Positions 34,466 through 43,900 are shown, counted from the first letter of the stretch. The stretch: DNA of 64,000 nucleotides from Lachnospiraceae bacterium (GCA_910574185.1 CAJSZQ010000007.1:1-64000), one strand, 5' to 3'. The notes: generated by a model not told the origin, from the letters alone. A program made the numbers and translations.

Positions 34466-35347
34466 ATGGAACTAAGAATTGAACACATTACAAAAGAATA
34501 TAAAGATAAACTGGCGGTGGACGACGTATCTCTTACGATTACACCGGGAGTATGGGGGCTCCTTGGTGCAAACGGAGCCGGTAAAACAACGTTGATGAAG
34601 ATGATTGCGGGGATTATGACGCCGACGTCAGGAAAAATTATATATGACGGCATTTCGATTGGAGCATTAAAAGGAAGCTACAGGGATATTTTCGGGTATT
34701 TGCCCCAGGAATTTGGTTTTTATCCGGAATTTACAGTTAAGGATTATCTGGAATATGTGGCCGTACTAAAGGGGTTAACTAAAAGCGATACAAAGAGAAA
34801 GATTGCAGAGCTCCTAGAGCGCCTTTCTCTTGGAGATGTGAGGAAAAAACGGATTGTAAAATTATCCGGAGGAATGAAGCGGCGTGTTGGAATTGCACAG
34901 GCGCTCTTAAATGATCCGGAAATTCTTGTCCTGGATGAACCTACCAGTGGTTTGGACCCAGGAGAACGGATTAGGTTCCGTAATCTTTTATCGGAATTTG
35001 CCCATGACAGAATTGTGGTGATATCCACACATATCGTATCGGATGTGGAGTATATCGCTAATCAGAATGCAATTATGAAAAATGGTAAAATAATCCAGAC
35101 TGGTACCACCGAAAGTCTGGTAAAGAATATTATCGGAAAGGTTTGGCGCTGCCATGTTTCGGATAGGGAAGCAGGAAGATTGGAGCGGGAAGTACAGGTG
35201 GTGAATTTGAAAAATGAGCCGGATGGAACAACGGCTCTCCGGTATCTTGCGGATGAGAAGAAGACGAAAGATTCAAGTCTGGCAGAGCCGCGACTGGAAG
35301 ATTTATATCTGTGGTTGTTTCCACAGGAAAGCGGGGTGGGAAGATGA
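34466..35347 (+). CDS. ABC transporter ATP-binding protein (exporter type)
   Basis: ATPase of 293 residues for the permease that follows. ATG 34466 has AGGAGG 9 bases upstream; the upstream frame extension to 34433 is not supported. Walker A GANGAGKTT (about 34-42), Q-loop GYLPQEFGF, signature LSGGMKRR (about 138), Walker B EILVLDEPTSGLD (about 156-168), H-loop STHIVSD. The C-terminal 70 residues form the accessory domain of CcmA-like, drug or bacteriocin exporters. ATGA overlap with the permease gene. Probably under the upstream ECF sigma factor or read through from it. Confidence 0.88.
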   Translation: MELRIEHITKEYKDKLAVDDVSLTITPGVWGLLGANGAGKTTLMKMIAGIMTPTSGKIIYDGISIGALKGSYRDIFGYLPQEFGFYPEFTVKDYLEYVAVLKGLTKSDTKRKIAELLERLSLGDVRKKRIVKLSGGMKRRVGIAQALLNDPEILVLDEPTSGLDPGERIRFRNLLSEFAHDRIVVISTHIVSDVEYIANQNAIMKNGKIIQTGTTESLVKNIIGKVWRCHVSDREAGRLEREVQVVNLKNEPDGTTALRYLADEKKTKDSSLAEPRLEDLYLWLFPQESGVGR

Positions 35348-36594
35348 GACTTTTATCATTAGAAATGAAACGTATACTGAGAACCAGAATCACATGGATT
35401 CTATTGGGTATGGCGCTTGTTTTGACTGTTGCTATGGCATATATTCCGGTTACCTTCGAGGGAGTTATGATAGAAGAACAAGGAGAAGAAAAAGAGCTTG
35501 GGGGCCTGGAAGCAATTCGCTATTATCGGCAGTTTAATGATACGATATATGGAGAGGTAACTACAGAAAAGCTTCGGGATGCGATAGAAAAACGGCAGAA
35601 ACTGTATCAGGAATACGATTCGGAATACGGAGAAAATATTCCGTCCAAGGTTTATTATGAAGAGCTTGCGCTGTCAGAAGGATATGTTCATGTGATAAAA
35701 GAGGTATTTGCGGATTCAGACAACGGGCTGGCGCCGCTGGTGTCGGATATTAATCCAGAAGAAATAGACGGATTTTACGACAGATTGACTGGTCGGCTGT
35801 CTTCTATCATGCAGATGGAGCAGAAGAACTATCCTTCGGCGGAAGATGTGGCTCAGAAGAAATTTGAGAAGGTGAGACGGCCTTATCTGTATTACTATGG
35901 AGCATCCTCTAATTCGATGGACTATCAGGTTCTGCTGATTTTTATCATTACAGTGCTGTGCGTGGTGATTGCGGCGCCGGTATTTTCGGCAGAATATCAA
36001 ACTGGGGCGGATGATATCCTGCGCTGTACCAGGCATGGAGGAATACGGCTTGCTGTAGTGAAGATATTGTCGGCATCTCTAATAACCAGTATGGCATTTG
36101 CTTTATGCGGCGTATTATATGTTCTGATAACCAATAGTTTGTTCGGATGGGAGGGAACAAAGACCTCTATACAGATTATTTATTCGGCAACCTGTTTTCC
36201 GGCATATAATATGGGACAGCTTCAGTGGGTGAATTTAGCGGGGAGCTTTTTCGTATTTCTTGCGGCAGTCAGCTTTACACTGTTTCTTTCTGCAAAGATG
36301 AAAAATAACGTAAGCGCTCTTGCGGCAGGGCTTCTCTTTGTAATTCTTCCAGTACTTTTAGACGCGGCTTTGCCGGGGCAGATTGGACAATGGCTTGGCT
36401 GCGTTTTGCCGGCAGGGGGAGTCGGACTGTCCAACTGTCTATTGTATTCCATGATAGATTATCATTTTTTACATGTGGGGCAGGCGTCCATTTGGAATGT
36501 GGATATGCTTCTGGTAATTAGAATGATAGAGATTCCTGTATTTGCCGCACTGGCTGTCTATGCTTACTGTCAGAGGGGAAATACCGGAAAATGA
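35344..36594 (+). CDS. ABC-2 type transporter permease
   Basis: 416-residue membrane subunit. The first helix lies at about residues 15-35, a large extracytoplasmic stretch at about 40-205 (rich in Tyr, Glu and Lys), then about five further helices (about 208-230, 245-275, 295-318, 325-345, 385-405). This ABC-2 layout is found in exporters of lipids, drugs or peptides; the cargo is unknown. Its ATG overlaps the ATPase stop by 4 bases. Same operon and probably the same complex. Confidence 0.78.
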   Translation: MRLLSLEMKRILRTRITWILLGMALVLTVAMAYIPVTFEGVMIEEQGEEKELGGLEAIRYYRQFNDTIYGEVTTEKLRDAIEKRQKLYQEYDSEYGENIPSKVYYEELALSEGYVHVIKEVFADSDNGLAPLVSDINPEEIDGFYDRLTGRLSSIMQMEQKNYPSAEDVAQKKFEKVRRPYLYYYGASSNSMDYQVLLIFIITVLCVVIAAPVFSAEYQTGADDILRCTRHGGIRLAVVKILSASLITSMAFALCGVLYVLITNSLFGWEGTKTSIQIIYSATCFPAYNMGQLQWVNLAGSFFVFLAAVSFTLFLSAKMKNNVSALAAGLLFVILPVLLDAALPGQIGQWLGCVLPAGGVGLSNCLLYSMIDYHFLHVGQASIWNVDMLLVIRMIEIPVFAALAVYAYCQRGNTGK

Positions 36595-36688
36595 CGGGTT
36601 GTGCTACGCTTTTTCAGGTCGATTTTATTCGATAGATAAGAAAAAATAGAAAAAATCGCCGTTCCTTCCATAAAAATGCAAAAGAGAC

Positions 36689-36717
36689 TTGAATTTCTAT
36701 ACAAGATTTAGTACAAT
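36689..36717 (+). promoter_or_regulatory. gap promoter
   Basis: TTGAAT (36689-36694), 17-bp spacer, TACAAT (36712-36717), giving a leader of about 90 bases before the gap start. Confidence 0.7.
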
Positions 36718-36815
36718 AATACTCGGTTGATGATTCTTTAACAAAGCATATGTTGGAGAATTATAAAATACATGGCTGTGAAAAGCAGTTAATAATCATT
36801 TAGGAGGAATTAATC

Positions 36816-37829
36816 ATGGCAGTAAAAGTAGCGATTAATGGATTCGGACGTATTGGACGTCTCGCATTCAGACAGATGTTTGGAGCAGAGGGATATGAGG
36901 TAGTTGCAATCAATGACCTGACATCTCCAAAGATGCTTGCTCACCTGTTAAAGTATGATTCTTCACAGGGCAAATATGCACTGGCAGACAAAGTTGAAGC
37001 TACAGAGGATTCTATCGTTGTTGATGGAAAAGAGATTAAGATCTATGCAAAGGCTAACGCAGAGGAGCTTCCATGGGGTGAGATTGGTGTAGACGTAGTT
37101 CTGGAGTGTACAGGCTTCTACACATCAAAAGAGAAAGCATCCGCTCACGTTAAGGCAGGAGCTAGAAAAGTTGTTATTTCTGCACCGGCAGGAAGCGACC
37201 TTCCTACAATCGTTTACAATGTTAACCATACATCTTTGAAGCCGGAAGACACCGTTATTTCTGCAGCTTCTTGTACAACAAACTGTCTGGCGCCTATGGC
37301 TAAGGCACTGAACGATCTTGCACCGATTAAGTCCGGTATTATGCAGACAATCCACGCTTACACAGGCGACCAGATGACTCTTGACGGACCGCAGAGAAAG
37401 GGCGACTTAAGAAGATCTCGTGCAGCGGCAGTTAATATCGTTCCAAACAGCACAGGCGCAGCTAAGGCTATCGGACTTGTTATTCCTGAACTGAACGGAA
37501 AGCTGATTGGCGCAGCTCAGCGTGTTCCAACTCCTACAGGTTCTACCACAATCCTTACAGCAGTAGTTGGCAAGGCTGTTACAGTTGACGAAGTTAACGC
37601 AGCTATGAAGGCAGCTGCAACAGAGTCTTTCGGATACAACACAGATGAGATCGTTTCCAGCGATGTTATTGGTATGAGATTTGGCTCATTATTCGATGCT
37701 ACCCAGACAATGGTATTGCCGATTGACGACAATACAACAGAGGTTCAGGTTGTTTCTTGGTATGACAATGAAAATTCTTACACAAGCCAGATGGTAAGAA
37801 CAATCAAATATTTCTCTGAATTAGCATAA
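36816..37829 (+). CDS. gap: Glyceraldehyde-3-phosphate dehydrogenase, type I
   Basis: Glycolytic enzyme that oxidises glyceraldehyde 3-phosphate to 1,3-bisphosphoglycerate with NAD. 337 residues; NAD-binding start [19 protein letters not shown], catalytic Cys153 in [12 protein letters not shown] and conserved histidine in the HAYTGDQ segment (about 180). Strong TAGGAGGAA site and codon use biased toward a small set (for example many GTT/GCA codons) indicate high expression. It begins the glycolytic cluster gap-pgk-tpiA-gpmI but is followed by its own terminator. Confidence 0.97.
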   Translation: MAVKVAINGFGRIGRLAFRQMFGAEGYEVVAINDLTSPKMLAHLLKYDSSQGKYALADKVEATEDSIVVDGKEIKIYAKANAEELPWGEIGVDVVLECTGFYTSKEKASAHVKAGARKVVISAPAGSDLPTIVYNVNHTSLKPEDTVISAASCTTNCLAPMAKALNDLAPIKSGIMQTIHAYTGDQMTLDGPQRKGDLRRSRAAAVNIVPNSTGAAKAIGLVIPELNGKLIGAAQRVPTPTGSTTILTAVVGKAVTVDEVNAAMKAAATESFGYNTDEIVSSDVIGMRFGSLFDATQTMVLPIDDNTTEVQVVSWYDNENSYTSQMVRTIKYFSELA

Positions 37830-37903
37830 GAGTAAATGGATGCTGTTGCTGTTTATTCCACTGGGGATGAGCGGTAACACTGAGAGAATAAGAGGCTCAG
37901 GAA

Positions 37904-37934
37904 GGGTCCGGTCTGACAGGGCCGGACCCTTTTT
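37904..37934 (+). terminator. Terminator after gap
   Basis: GGGTCCGG (37904-37911) pairs with CCGGACCC (37922-37929), then TTTTT. Confidence 0.9.
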
Positions 37935-38039
37935 CTGTCAAAGAAAGCTGTATCTGTTCAGCTGCGGTAAAGGAGTTTTGACAGGAGAGGGGCTTTGGAT
38001 TGAATCGCAGAATATTTATGAAGTAAGGAGATAAAAAAT

Positions 38040-39233
38040 ATGCTGAATAAGAAATCGGTAGATGATATTAGCGTTAAGGGAAAAAGAGTCCTTTGCAGAT
38101 GTGATTTTAACGTGCCTTTGATTGAAGGAAAGATTACAGATGAGAACCGTCTGGTGGCTGCGCTTCCCACAATAAAGAAACTGATTGCAGAAGGTGGAAA
38201 GGTGATTCTCTGCTCCCACCTTGGCAAGCCGAAGGGAGAGCCGAAGCCGGAGCTTTCTCTTGCGCCGGTAGCGAAAAGACTTTCTGAACTGCTTGACAAA
38301 GAAGTGAAGTTTGTTCCAAGCGACGTGGTAGTTGACGACAGCGTAAAGGCTGCCGTAGATGCAATGGCAGACGGCGATGTGATTCTTCTTGAGAACACTC
38401 GTTACAGAATTGAAGAAACCAAGAACGGAGAGGCGTTCTCGAAAGCGCTGGCTTCTCTGTGCGATGTATTTGTAAATGATGCATTTGGTACCGCTCACAG
38501 AGCGCACTGCTCAAACGTGGGCGTAACAGAGTATGTTGACACAGCGGCAGTCGGATATCTGATGCAGAAGGAGATTGACTTCCTTGGCAATGCGGTAAAT
38601 AATCCGGAGAGACCATTTGTGGCCATCCTTGGCGGAGCAAAGGTTTCCAGCAAGATTTCTGTAATCGAGAATCTGCTTGATAAGGTCGATACGCTGATTA
38701 TTGGCGGCGGTATGTCCTATACATTCAGCAAGGCACAGGGCGGAAGCGTTGGTACTTCTCTTCTGGAAGCGGATTACTGTGACTATGCCCTGAACATGTT
38801 AAAGAAGGCGGAGGAGAAGGGTGTGAAATTACTTCTTCCTGTAGATACCGTAATCGCGGATGATTTCTCTAATGATGCCAATTCCAAGGTTGTAAAGGCC
38901 GGAGAGATTCCGGATAACTGGCAGGGACTTGATATCGGACCAGAGACAGCTAAGATTTTCTCCGAGGCTGTAAAGGACGCTAAGACAGTTGTTTGGAACG
39001 GACCGATGGGATGTTTTGAGATGCCGAATTTTGCAGCCGGAACCGAGGCGGTAGCAAAAGCGCTTGCCGATACAGACGCGGTAACTATCATTGGCGGCGG
39101 CGATTCCGCAGCGGCAGTAAACCAGCTTGGATTTGGCGATAAGATGACGCACATTTCAACAGGCGGCGGCGCTTCCCTTGAATTTTTAGAAGGAAAAGAA
39201 CTGCCGGGCGTAGCAGCCGCAAACGATAAGTAA
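38040..39233 (+). CDS. pgk: Phosphoglycerate kinase
   Basis: Transfers phosphate from 1,3-bisphosphoglycerate to ADP. 397 residues in two Rossmann-like domains; substrate site RCDFNVPL (about 21-28), [19 protein letters not shown] (about 59-77), hinge-side GGAKVSSKI (about 200) and nucleotide site GGGDSAAAV (about 360). AAGGAG precedes ATG 38040. Separated from tpiA by a 91-bp tandem repeat. Confidence 0.97.
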   Translation: MLNKKSVDDISVKGKRVLCRCDFNVPLIEGKITDENRLVAALPTIKKLIAEGGKVILCSHLGKPKGEPKPELSLAPVAKRLSELLDKEVKFVPSDVVVDDSVKAAVDAMADGDVILLENTRYRIEETKNGEAFSKALASLCDVFVNDAFGTAHRAHCSNVGVTEYVDTAAVGYLMQKEIDFLGNAVNNPERPFVAILGGAKVSSKISVIENLLDKVDTLIIGGGMSYTFSKAQGGSVGTSLLEADYCDYALNMLKKAEEKGVKLLLPVDTVIADDFSNDANSKVVKAGEIPDNWQGLDIGPETAKIFSEAVKDAKTVVWNGPMGCFEMPNFAAGTEAVAKALADTDAVTIIGGGDSAAAVNQLGFGDKMTHISTGGGASLEFLEGKELPGVAAANDK

Positions 39234-39442
39234 AAAGCTTGGCGAGGTATTTTCGAGCCTAGCGTTTACTTAGTCCGCCGAACTTAATAAGGTTATTCAC
39301 GAATTTAGAGAGGCGGACATACCAGAAAGCTTGGAAAGGTTTTCGAGCCTGGCGTTTACTTAGTCCGCCAAACTTAATAAGGATTTTGACGAATTTAGTG
39401 AGGCGGAGATATCGGAAAGCTTGGAGAAGTTTTTCGGGCGAT
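39234..39442. repeat. Tandem 90-92 bp repeat between pgk and tpiA
   Basis: Two full units (39234-39325 and 39326-39415) and a partial third (39416-about 39442), each beginning AAAGCTTGG. Within each unit TCCGCC pairs with GGCGGA around AACTTAATAAGG...GAATTTAG, forming a hairpin. The unit starts at the base after the pgk stop and runs into the tpiA leader. Confidence 0.85.
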
Positions 39443-39471
39443 AGAGATAAATTTAGAAGGAGAATAGAAAG

Positions 39472-40221
39472 ATGGCAAGAAGAAAAATTGTTGCAGGTAA
39501 CTGGAAAATGAATAAGACGCCCAGCGAGGCAGTTGCCCTGGCTGAAGAACTGAAACCACTGGTAGCAAGCGATGACGTAGACGTGGTATTCTGCGTTCCG
39601 GCAATTGATATCATCCCTGTTGCAGAGGCAGTAAAGGGAACCAATATTGCAGTTGGCGCTGAGAATATGTATTTTGAGGAGAAGGGCGCTTACACAGGCG
39701 AGATTTCTCCGGCTATGCTGGTAGATGCAGGCGTGAAATATGTTGTTCTGGGACACTCTGAGAGGAGAGAGTATTTTGCGGAGACCAATGAGACTGTAAA
39801 TAAGAAGGTGCTGAAGGCATTTGAGCATGGAATTACTCCGATTATGTGCTGCGGCGAGTCTTTGGAGCAGAGGGAGCAGGGCGTAACTATGGACTTTATC
39901 CGTCAGCAGGTTAAGGTAGGTCTTCAGAATGTAACCGCTGAGCAGGCTAAGACAATGGTAATCGCTTATGAGCCAATCTGGGCAATCGGAACAGGCAAGA
40001 CAGCTACAACCGAGCAGGCACAGGAAGTTTGCGCAGGAATTCGTGCATGTATTGCAGAAGTTTACGACGATGCGACAGCAGAGGCAATCCGTATCCAGTA
40101 CGGCGGTTCTGTTAACGCAGCTACAGCACCAGAGTTATTTGCACAGGCAGATATTGACGGCGGTCTGGTAGGCGGCGCAGCGCTGAAACCGGATTTTGGC
40201 AAGATTGTAAATTATAAATAA
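39472..40221 (+). CDS. tpiA: Triose-phosphate isomerase
   Basis: Interconverts dihydroxyacetone phosphate and glyceraldehyde 3-phosphate. 249-residue TIM barrel with NWKMNKT (catalytic Lys, about 13), GHSERREYF (catalytic His, about 98) and [13 protein letters not shown] (catalytic Glu, about 168), and phosphate loop [16 protein letters not shown] precedes ATG 39472. Likely read from the pgk promoter through the tandem repeat. Confidence 0.97.
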   Translation: MARRKIVAGNWKMNKTPSEAVALAEELKPLVASDDVDVVFCVPAIDIIPVAEAVKGTNIAVGAENMYFEEKGAYTGEISPAMLVDAGVKYVVLGHSERREYFAETNETVNKKVLKAFEHGITPIMCCGESLEQREQGVTMDFIRQQVKVGLQNVTAEQAKTMVIAYEPIWAIGTGKTATTEQAQEVCAGIRACIAEVYDDATAEAIRIQYGGSVNAATAPELFAQADIDGGLVGGAALKPDFGKIVNYK

Positions 40222-40262
40222 AGGTTAAATCCGTAATAGAATAAAGCAGAATTAGGATGGAG

Positions 40263-40304
40263 ACAGGCTGTATGGCCGGTATAATAACCGGTTATCCAGC
40301 CTGT
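40263..40304 (+). terminator. Stable hairpin after tpiA
   Basis: ACAGGCTGTATGGCCGGT (40263-40280) pairs with ACCGGTTATCCAGCCTGT (40287-40304) over about 18 bp with one mismatch and two G-U pairs. It lacks a proper T-run, so termination or 3'-end protection is possible. Confidence 0.55.
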
Positions 40305-40334
40305 TGGCGTTAGATGAATCTGGATTACAGTTAG

Positions 40335-40633
40335 GTTACAGTTCACAGGTCATTTGGTAAACAGCGGGTTGAATCAGGAGCATGTCTCTGAGCAGACAAT
40401 TCAGGAGTGCTTATCATGGAATTGGAATAGCAGCTTATGCAGACTTAGACGCGAAGGCTTTCCTGAGCGGCTTAGTCTGCGTTAGTTGCTAGTGTGTTGA
40501 CCACATTATATCTGGCGAAACTCCGCAGGATATAATGCGGTCAGCACACTAGTTCAATGGAATGTTACTCCGTCTGCTTAGAGACATGCTTCTGATTCAA
40601 CCCGCGTCCGGCAGGTGACGTGTGAACAGTAAC
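40335..40633. repeat. Palindromic MITE-like element, type B, copy 2, with nested hairpin
   Basis: 299 bp from GTTACAGTTCACAGG to GTGAACAGTAAC, the longest copy. Outer arms of about 63 bases match copy 1 in inverse orientation. Inside, at 40489-40552, a 64-bp hairpin (CTAGTGTG..GACC..CATTATAT and its complement) replaces the short CTGATC stretch found at that point in copy 1. Flanking octamers ACAGTTAG and AAACGCTG do not match. Confidence 0.85.
40489..40552. repeat. 64-bp nested hairpin inside the type B element
   Basis: Ends CTAGTGTG / CACACTAG; the 25-base arms pair with only two G-U or mismatch positions. It is absent from the other type B copies, so it was either inserted here or deleted from them. 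Confidence 0.65.
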
Positions 40634-40673
40634 AAACGCTGACAAAGGAGATAGAAACAGAAGAGTTTTAGCT

Positions 40674-40701
40674 TTGCAATTTGTCTTTTTTGGAGTATAA
40701 T
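40674..40701 (+). promoter_or_regulatory. gpmI promoter
   Basis: TTGCAA (40674-40679), 16-bp spacer, TATAAT (40696-40701), about 40 bases before the gpmI ribosome site. Confidence 0.65.
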
Positions 40702-40750
40702 AGAGAAGTGAAAAAGCGCTGGACAAAAGCGTATATAAGGAGATATAACA

Positions 40751-42289
40751 ATGAGCAAGAAACCAACAGTACTTATGATCTTAGACGGCTACGGCCTGAA
40801 TAATGAGACGAAGGGCAACGCAGTGGCGCAGGCGAAGCGTCCTGTTATGGACAAGCTGATGAAGGAGTGTCCTTTTGTGAAAGGAAATGCCAGCGGACTT
40901 GCAGTAGGTCTTCCTGACGGACAGATGGGTAATTCTGAGGTGGGGCATCTGAATATGGGCGCAGGACGCATTGTGTATCAGGATCTTACCAAGATTACGA
41001 AGGCAATCCAGGATGGAGATTTCTTTGAGAATAAGGCTCTTTTGGCGGCCTGTGAGAATGTGAAGAAGCATGATTCCGCGCTGCATATGTACGGACTGGT
41101 ATCCGACGGCGGCGTCCACAGTCATAATACCCATATTTACGGGCTTTTGGAGTTGGCAAAGCGGCAGGGAATTGAGAAGGTATACGTACACTGTTTCTTA
41201 GACGGACGTGATACGCCTCCTGCATCCGGCAAGGAATATGTAGAAGAGCTGGAAGCGAAGATGAAGGAAATCGGCGTCGGTGAAGTGGCTTCTGTAATGG
41301 GCCGCTATTATGCGATGGACAGAGATAACCGCTGGGAGCGTGTGGAGAAGGCGTACCGGGCGTTAGTTTACGGTGAAGGGCAGAAGGCTGTAAGCGGACC
41401 GGAGGGCATTCAAAATTCCTATGATAAGGATGTGACAGACGAATTTGTGCTTCCTACCGTTGTAGAGAAGAACGGTGCTCCTGTGGCAACGATTAAGGAG
41501 AATGATTCGATTATTTTCTTCAATTTCCGTCCAGACCGGGCAAGAGAGATTACCAGGACTTTCTGTATGGATGATTTCACCGGCTTTGACAGGGGACAGA
41601 GGATAAAGACTACTTACGTGTGCTTTACAGAGTATGATGTTACCATTCCGAATAAGCAGATTGCATTTGTAAAAGAAGAAATTACCAACACATTTGGAGA
41701 ATTTTTGGCAGCAAACGGTTTGAAGCAGGCGCGCATTGCAGAGACGGAGAAGTACGCACATGTTACGTTCTTCTTTAATGGCGGCGTGGAAGAACCTAAT
41801 GAGGGTGAGGATCGTATTCTTGTAAAGTCGCCGAAAGTTGCAACTTATGATTTAAAGCCGGAGATGAGCGCCTATGAGGTGTGCGATAAACTGGTGGAGG
41901 CTATTAAGTCTGGCAAATACGATGTGGTTATTATCAACTTTGCCAATCCGGATATGGTAGGACATACCGGCGTAGAAGCTGCGGCAATCAAGGCCATTGA
42001 GGCAGTGGACGAATGTGTAGGCAGAACAGTGGATGCAGTCAAAGAAGTGAATGGGCAGATGTTTATCTGTGCAGACCATGGCAATGCCGAACAGTTAATT
42101 GACGATGAGACTGGAGAACCATTTACCGCTCATACGACAAATCCGGTTCCATTTATTCTGGTAAACGCAGACCCTGCTTATAAGCTTCGGGAAGGCGGAT
42201 GTCTGGCAGACATTATTCCAACCCTGATTGAGTTGATGGGGATGGAACAGCCAAAAGAGATGACGGGAACATCACTGTTAGTAAAATAG
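40751..42289 (+). CDS. gpmI: 2,3-bisphosphoglycerate-independent phosphoglycerate mutase
   Basis: Converts 3- to 2-phosphoglycerate with two manganese ions. 512 residues, alkaline-phosphatase superfamily. The nucleophilic serine is in QMGNSEVGHLNMGAGR (about 58-73); metal ligands are seen in MILDGYG (about 9-14), NFANPDMVGHTG (about 395-407) and CADHGNAEQL (about 440). Own promoter, AAGGAG site. Functionally closes the lower glycolysis set here, with pyk about 10 kb downstream and no enolase in the window. Confidence 0.97.
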   Translation: MSKKPTVLMILDGYGLNNETKGNAVAQAKRPVMDKLMKECPFVKGNASGLAVGLPDGQMGNSEVGHLNMGAGRIVYQDLTKITKAIQDGDFFENKALLAACENVKKHDSALHMYGLVSDGGVHSHNTHIYGLLELAKRQGIEKVYVHCFLDGRDTPPASGKEYVEELEAKMKEIGVGEVASVMGRYYAMDRDNRWERVEKAYRALVYGEGQKAVSGPEGIQNSYDKDVTDEFVLPTVVEKNGAPVATIKENDSIIFFNFRPDRAREITRTFCMDDFTGFDRGQRIKTTYVCFTEYDVTIPNKQIAFVKEEITNTFGEFLAANGLKQARIAETEKYAHVTFFFNGGVEEPNEGEDRILVKSPKVATYDLKPEMSAYEVCDKLVEAIKSGKYDVVIINFANPDMVGHTGVEAAAIKAIEAVDECVGRTVDAVKEVNGQMFICADHGNAEQLIDDETGEPFTAHTTNPVPFILVNADPAYKLREGGCLADIIPTLIELMGMEQPKEMTGTSLLVK

Positions 42290-42302
42290 AACGTGCAGTA
42301 TA

Positions 42303-42337
42303 TTCCGCCTGCGCACCTATTTTCGTGCGCAGCGGAA
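42303..42337 (+). terminator. Hairpin after gpmI
   Basis: TTCCGCCTGCGCAC (42303-42316) pairs with GTGCGCAGCGGAA (42325-42337) with a one-base bulge. No T-run follows, so terminator function is uncertain. Confidence 0.5.
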
Positions 42338-42418
42338 GGAAGTGCGAATTGGCTCTGGATGGAGAAATCTATTCTAGAGCTTTTTATCTTATATTTAGAA
42401 ACATTGATAATCTTGATA

Positions 42419-42563
42419 GTTATAGTCACAGGTCATTTGGTAAACAGCGGGTTGAATCAGGAGCAGGTCTCTAAGCAGACAATTCAATGGAATGTTACTC
42501 CGTCTGCTTAGAGACCTGCTCCTGATTCAGCCCGCGTCCGGCAGGCGATGTGTGAATAGTAAC
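42419..42563. repeat. Palindromic MITE-like element, type B, short copy
   Basis: 145 bp with the two outer arms of type B (GGGTTGAATCAGGAGCAGG and CCTGCTCCTGATTCAGCCC) but only a short loop; the inner GCAGACTTAG hairpin is missing, so it is an internal deletion. Flanking octamers TCTTGATA (42411-42418) and GCTTGATA (42564-42571) agree at 7 of 8. Confidence 0.82.
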
Positions 42564-42778
42564 GCTTGATAAGGTAATAAAATTAAACTATTTAAAGTTG
42601 GTTGAAAAAATGTGGAAGACCGGGTATAGTTATAGATGAAAGATATTTATGAAATACATATAACATCCGATTTTTAGGTATATTACGCTCAGCCAGCCGC
42701 CGAAAGATGTTGCTTGGGGCGTGCATGCTCTTGAAAACTGAGGGTATAATAGATTAAAATATAAGGGAGGGTATACCG

Positions 42779-43381
42779 ATGGATAAGAAAGCAATGTTTA
42801 AGCTGACCTATGGATTATTTGTTCTGACGGCCAGAGAAGGAGAGAAGGATAACGGATGTATTATCAATACCGCCGTTCAGGTTACTACGGAGCCAAACCG
42901 CATTACGATTGCAGTCAATAAGAAAAATTATACGCATGATATGATTCAGCGCACAGGTATATTTAACGTTTCCATTCTTACAGAGGAATCGAAGTTTGAT
43001 ACTTATAAGCATTGGGGATTTCAGAGTGGAGCGCAGACAGACAAGCTGGAAGGCATGACTTGTCCAAGGGCGGAAAACGGCGCGATTTATATTGCCGGGG
43101 AAACAAATGCTTACCTGTCGGCAAAAGTGGTTTCATCGACGGATCTTGGGACGCATACTCTGTTTCTGGCAGATGTGACTGGAGGGGAGGTTCTGTCGGA
43201 TGCGGAATCCATTACCTACAGTTATTATCAGAAATATGTGAAAACAGCGCCGAAGGATGCAGAGAAAAAGAAGGGTTTTATCTGCAGCGTATGCGGATAC
43301 ATTTATGAGGGTGATACATTGCCAGAAGATTTCATTTGTCCATGGTGTAAGCACCCGGCTTCGGATTTTAATCCGCTGTAG
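42779..43381 (+). CDS. Flavin reductase-like domain fused to rubredoxin (high-molecular-weight rubredoxin)
   Basis: 200 residues: an FMN-binding flavin reductase-like barrel (about 1-150, with NTAVQVTTEPNRITIAVNKKNYTHDMI) and a C-terminal rubredoxin (about 163-200) whose iron is held by CSVCGY and CPWCKH. Such proteins pass electrons from NAD(P)H to flavodiiron proteins that reduce oxygen or NO in anaerobes. No flavodiiron gene is near. The hemerythrin gene follows by 63 bases, making a small oxygen-handling unit. AGGGAGGG site. Confidence 0.9.
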   Translation: MDKKAMFKLTYGLFVLTAREGEKDNGCIINTAVQVTTEPNRITIAVNKKNYTHDMIQRTGIFNVSILTEESKFDTYKHWGFQSGAQTDKLEGMTCPRAENGAIYIAGETNAYLSAKVVSSTDLGTHTLFLADVTGGEVLSDAESITYSYYQKYVKTAPKDAEKKKGFICSVCGYIYEGDTLPEDFICPWCKHPASDFNPL

Positions 43382-43444
43382 GAAAAGGAATCAAATATCA
43401 GAAGTTTGATTTATATGGAAAATATCACAATAGGAGGCAGAAGG

Positions 43445-43867
43445 ATGAGAATAGAATTTGATGACAATCTGATTACAGGAAATGAGATGATTGATACACA
43501 GCATAAGGAGCTGATTGACCGTACCAATCAGTTTCTGGCTAAGCTGGAAGAGAATGTGGGACGTGTAGATGCAATTAAGATGCTGGATTATCTGGACGAG
43601 TATGTGGAGTTTCATTTTGGCGAGGAAGAGAAACTGCAGGAAGAGATGGGATATCCGGGGCTTGCAGAACATAAGACGAAGCATAAAGAACTGCGAAATA
43701 CGGTGAAGGAACTTTATGACATGCTGGAAGAGGAAGAAGGACCGTCGGAGGCTTTTGTAAAACAGGTCGAATTGAATGTGGTAGACTGGCTGGTACGCCA
43801 TATTCAGGGATTTGACCGTTCTGTGGCAGAGTACCGGTTTATGGCCGACAATGCTGAGAAAATCTAG
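43445..43867 (+). CDS. Bacteriohemerythrin
   Basis: Four-helix-bundle protein of 140 residues with a di-iron oxygen-binding site: ligand pattern IDTQHKELID (His about 21), EYVEFHFGEEEKLQ (His/Glu about 57-61), GLAEHKTKHKEL (His about 76 and 80) and WLVRHIQGFDR (His/Asp about 118-123). ATG 43445 chosen because AGGAGG lies just upstream; the frame extension to 43406 is unsupported. Role: oxygen binding, delivery or sensing, with the upstream rubredoxin fusion. Confidence 0.92.
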   Translation: MRIEFDDNLITGNEMIDTQHKELIDRTNQFLAKLEENVGRVDAIKMLDYLDEYVEFHFGEEEKLQEEMGYPGLAEHKTKHKELRNTVKELYDMLEEEEGPSEAFVKQVELNVVDWLVRHIQGFDRSVAEYRFMADNAEKI

Positions 43868-43900
43868 CGACGAGTAAGAAGCAAAGAGTAAATTATAATA

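Larger units (their letters stand above)
40222..40750. other. Intergenic region between tpiA and gpmI
   Basis: 529 bases containing the hairpin at 40263, the 299-bp type B element (40335-40633), the gpmI promoter (40674-40701) and its ribosome site AAGGAGATA. No protein gene seen. Confidence 0.7.
42290..42778. other. Intergenic region between gpmI and the rubredoxin fusion gene
   Basis: 489 bases with the gpmI hairpin (42303), the 145-bp type B element (42419-42563), a TATAAT at 42745-42750 without a well-spaced -35 box, and the ribosome site AAGGGAGGG before 42779. The stretch 42564-42720 shows nothing recognisable. Confidence 0.65.

Noticed and set aside
39234-39442. Possible CRISPR-like array
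   Set aside because: Only 2.3 long units directly abutting, without unique spacers, and no cas genes in the window.
39259-39828. Minus-strand open frame through the tandem repeat with repeated KFGGLSKR peptide
   Set aside because: It runs antisense through most of the first half of tpiA and has no ribosome site; the peptide repetition is explained by the DNA repeat.
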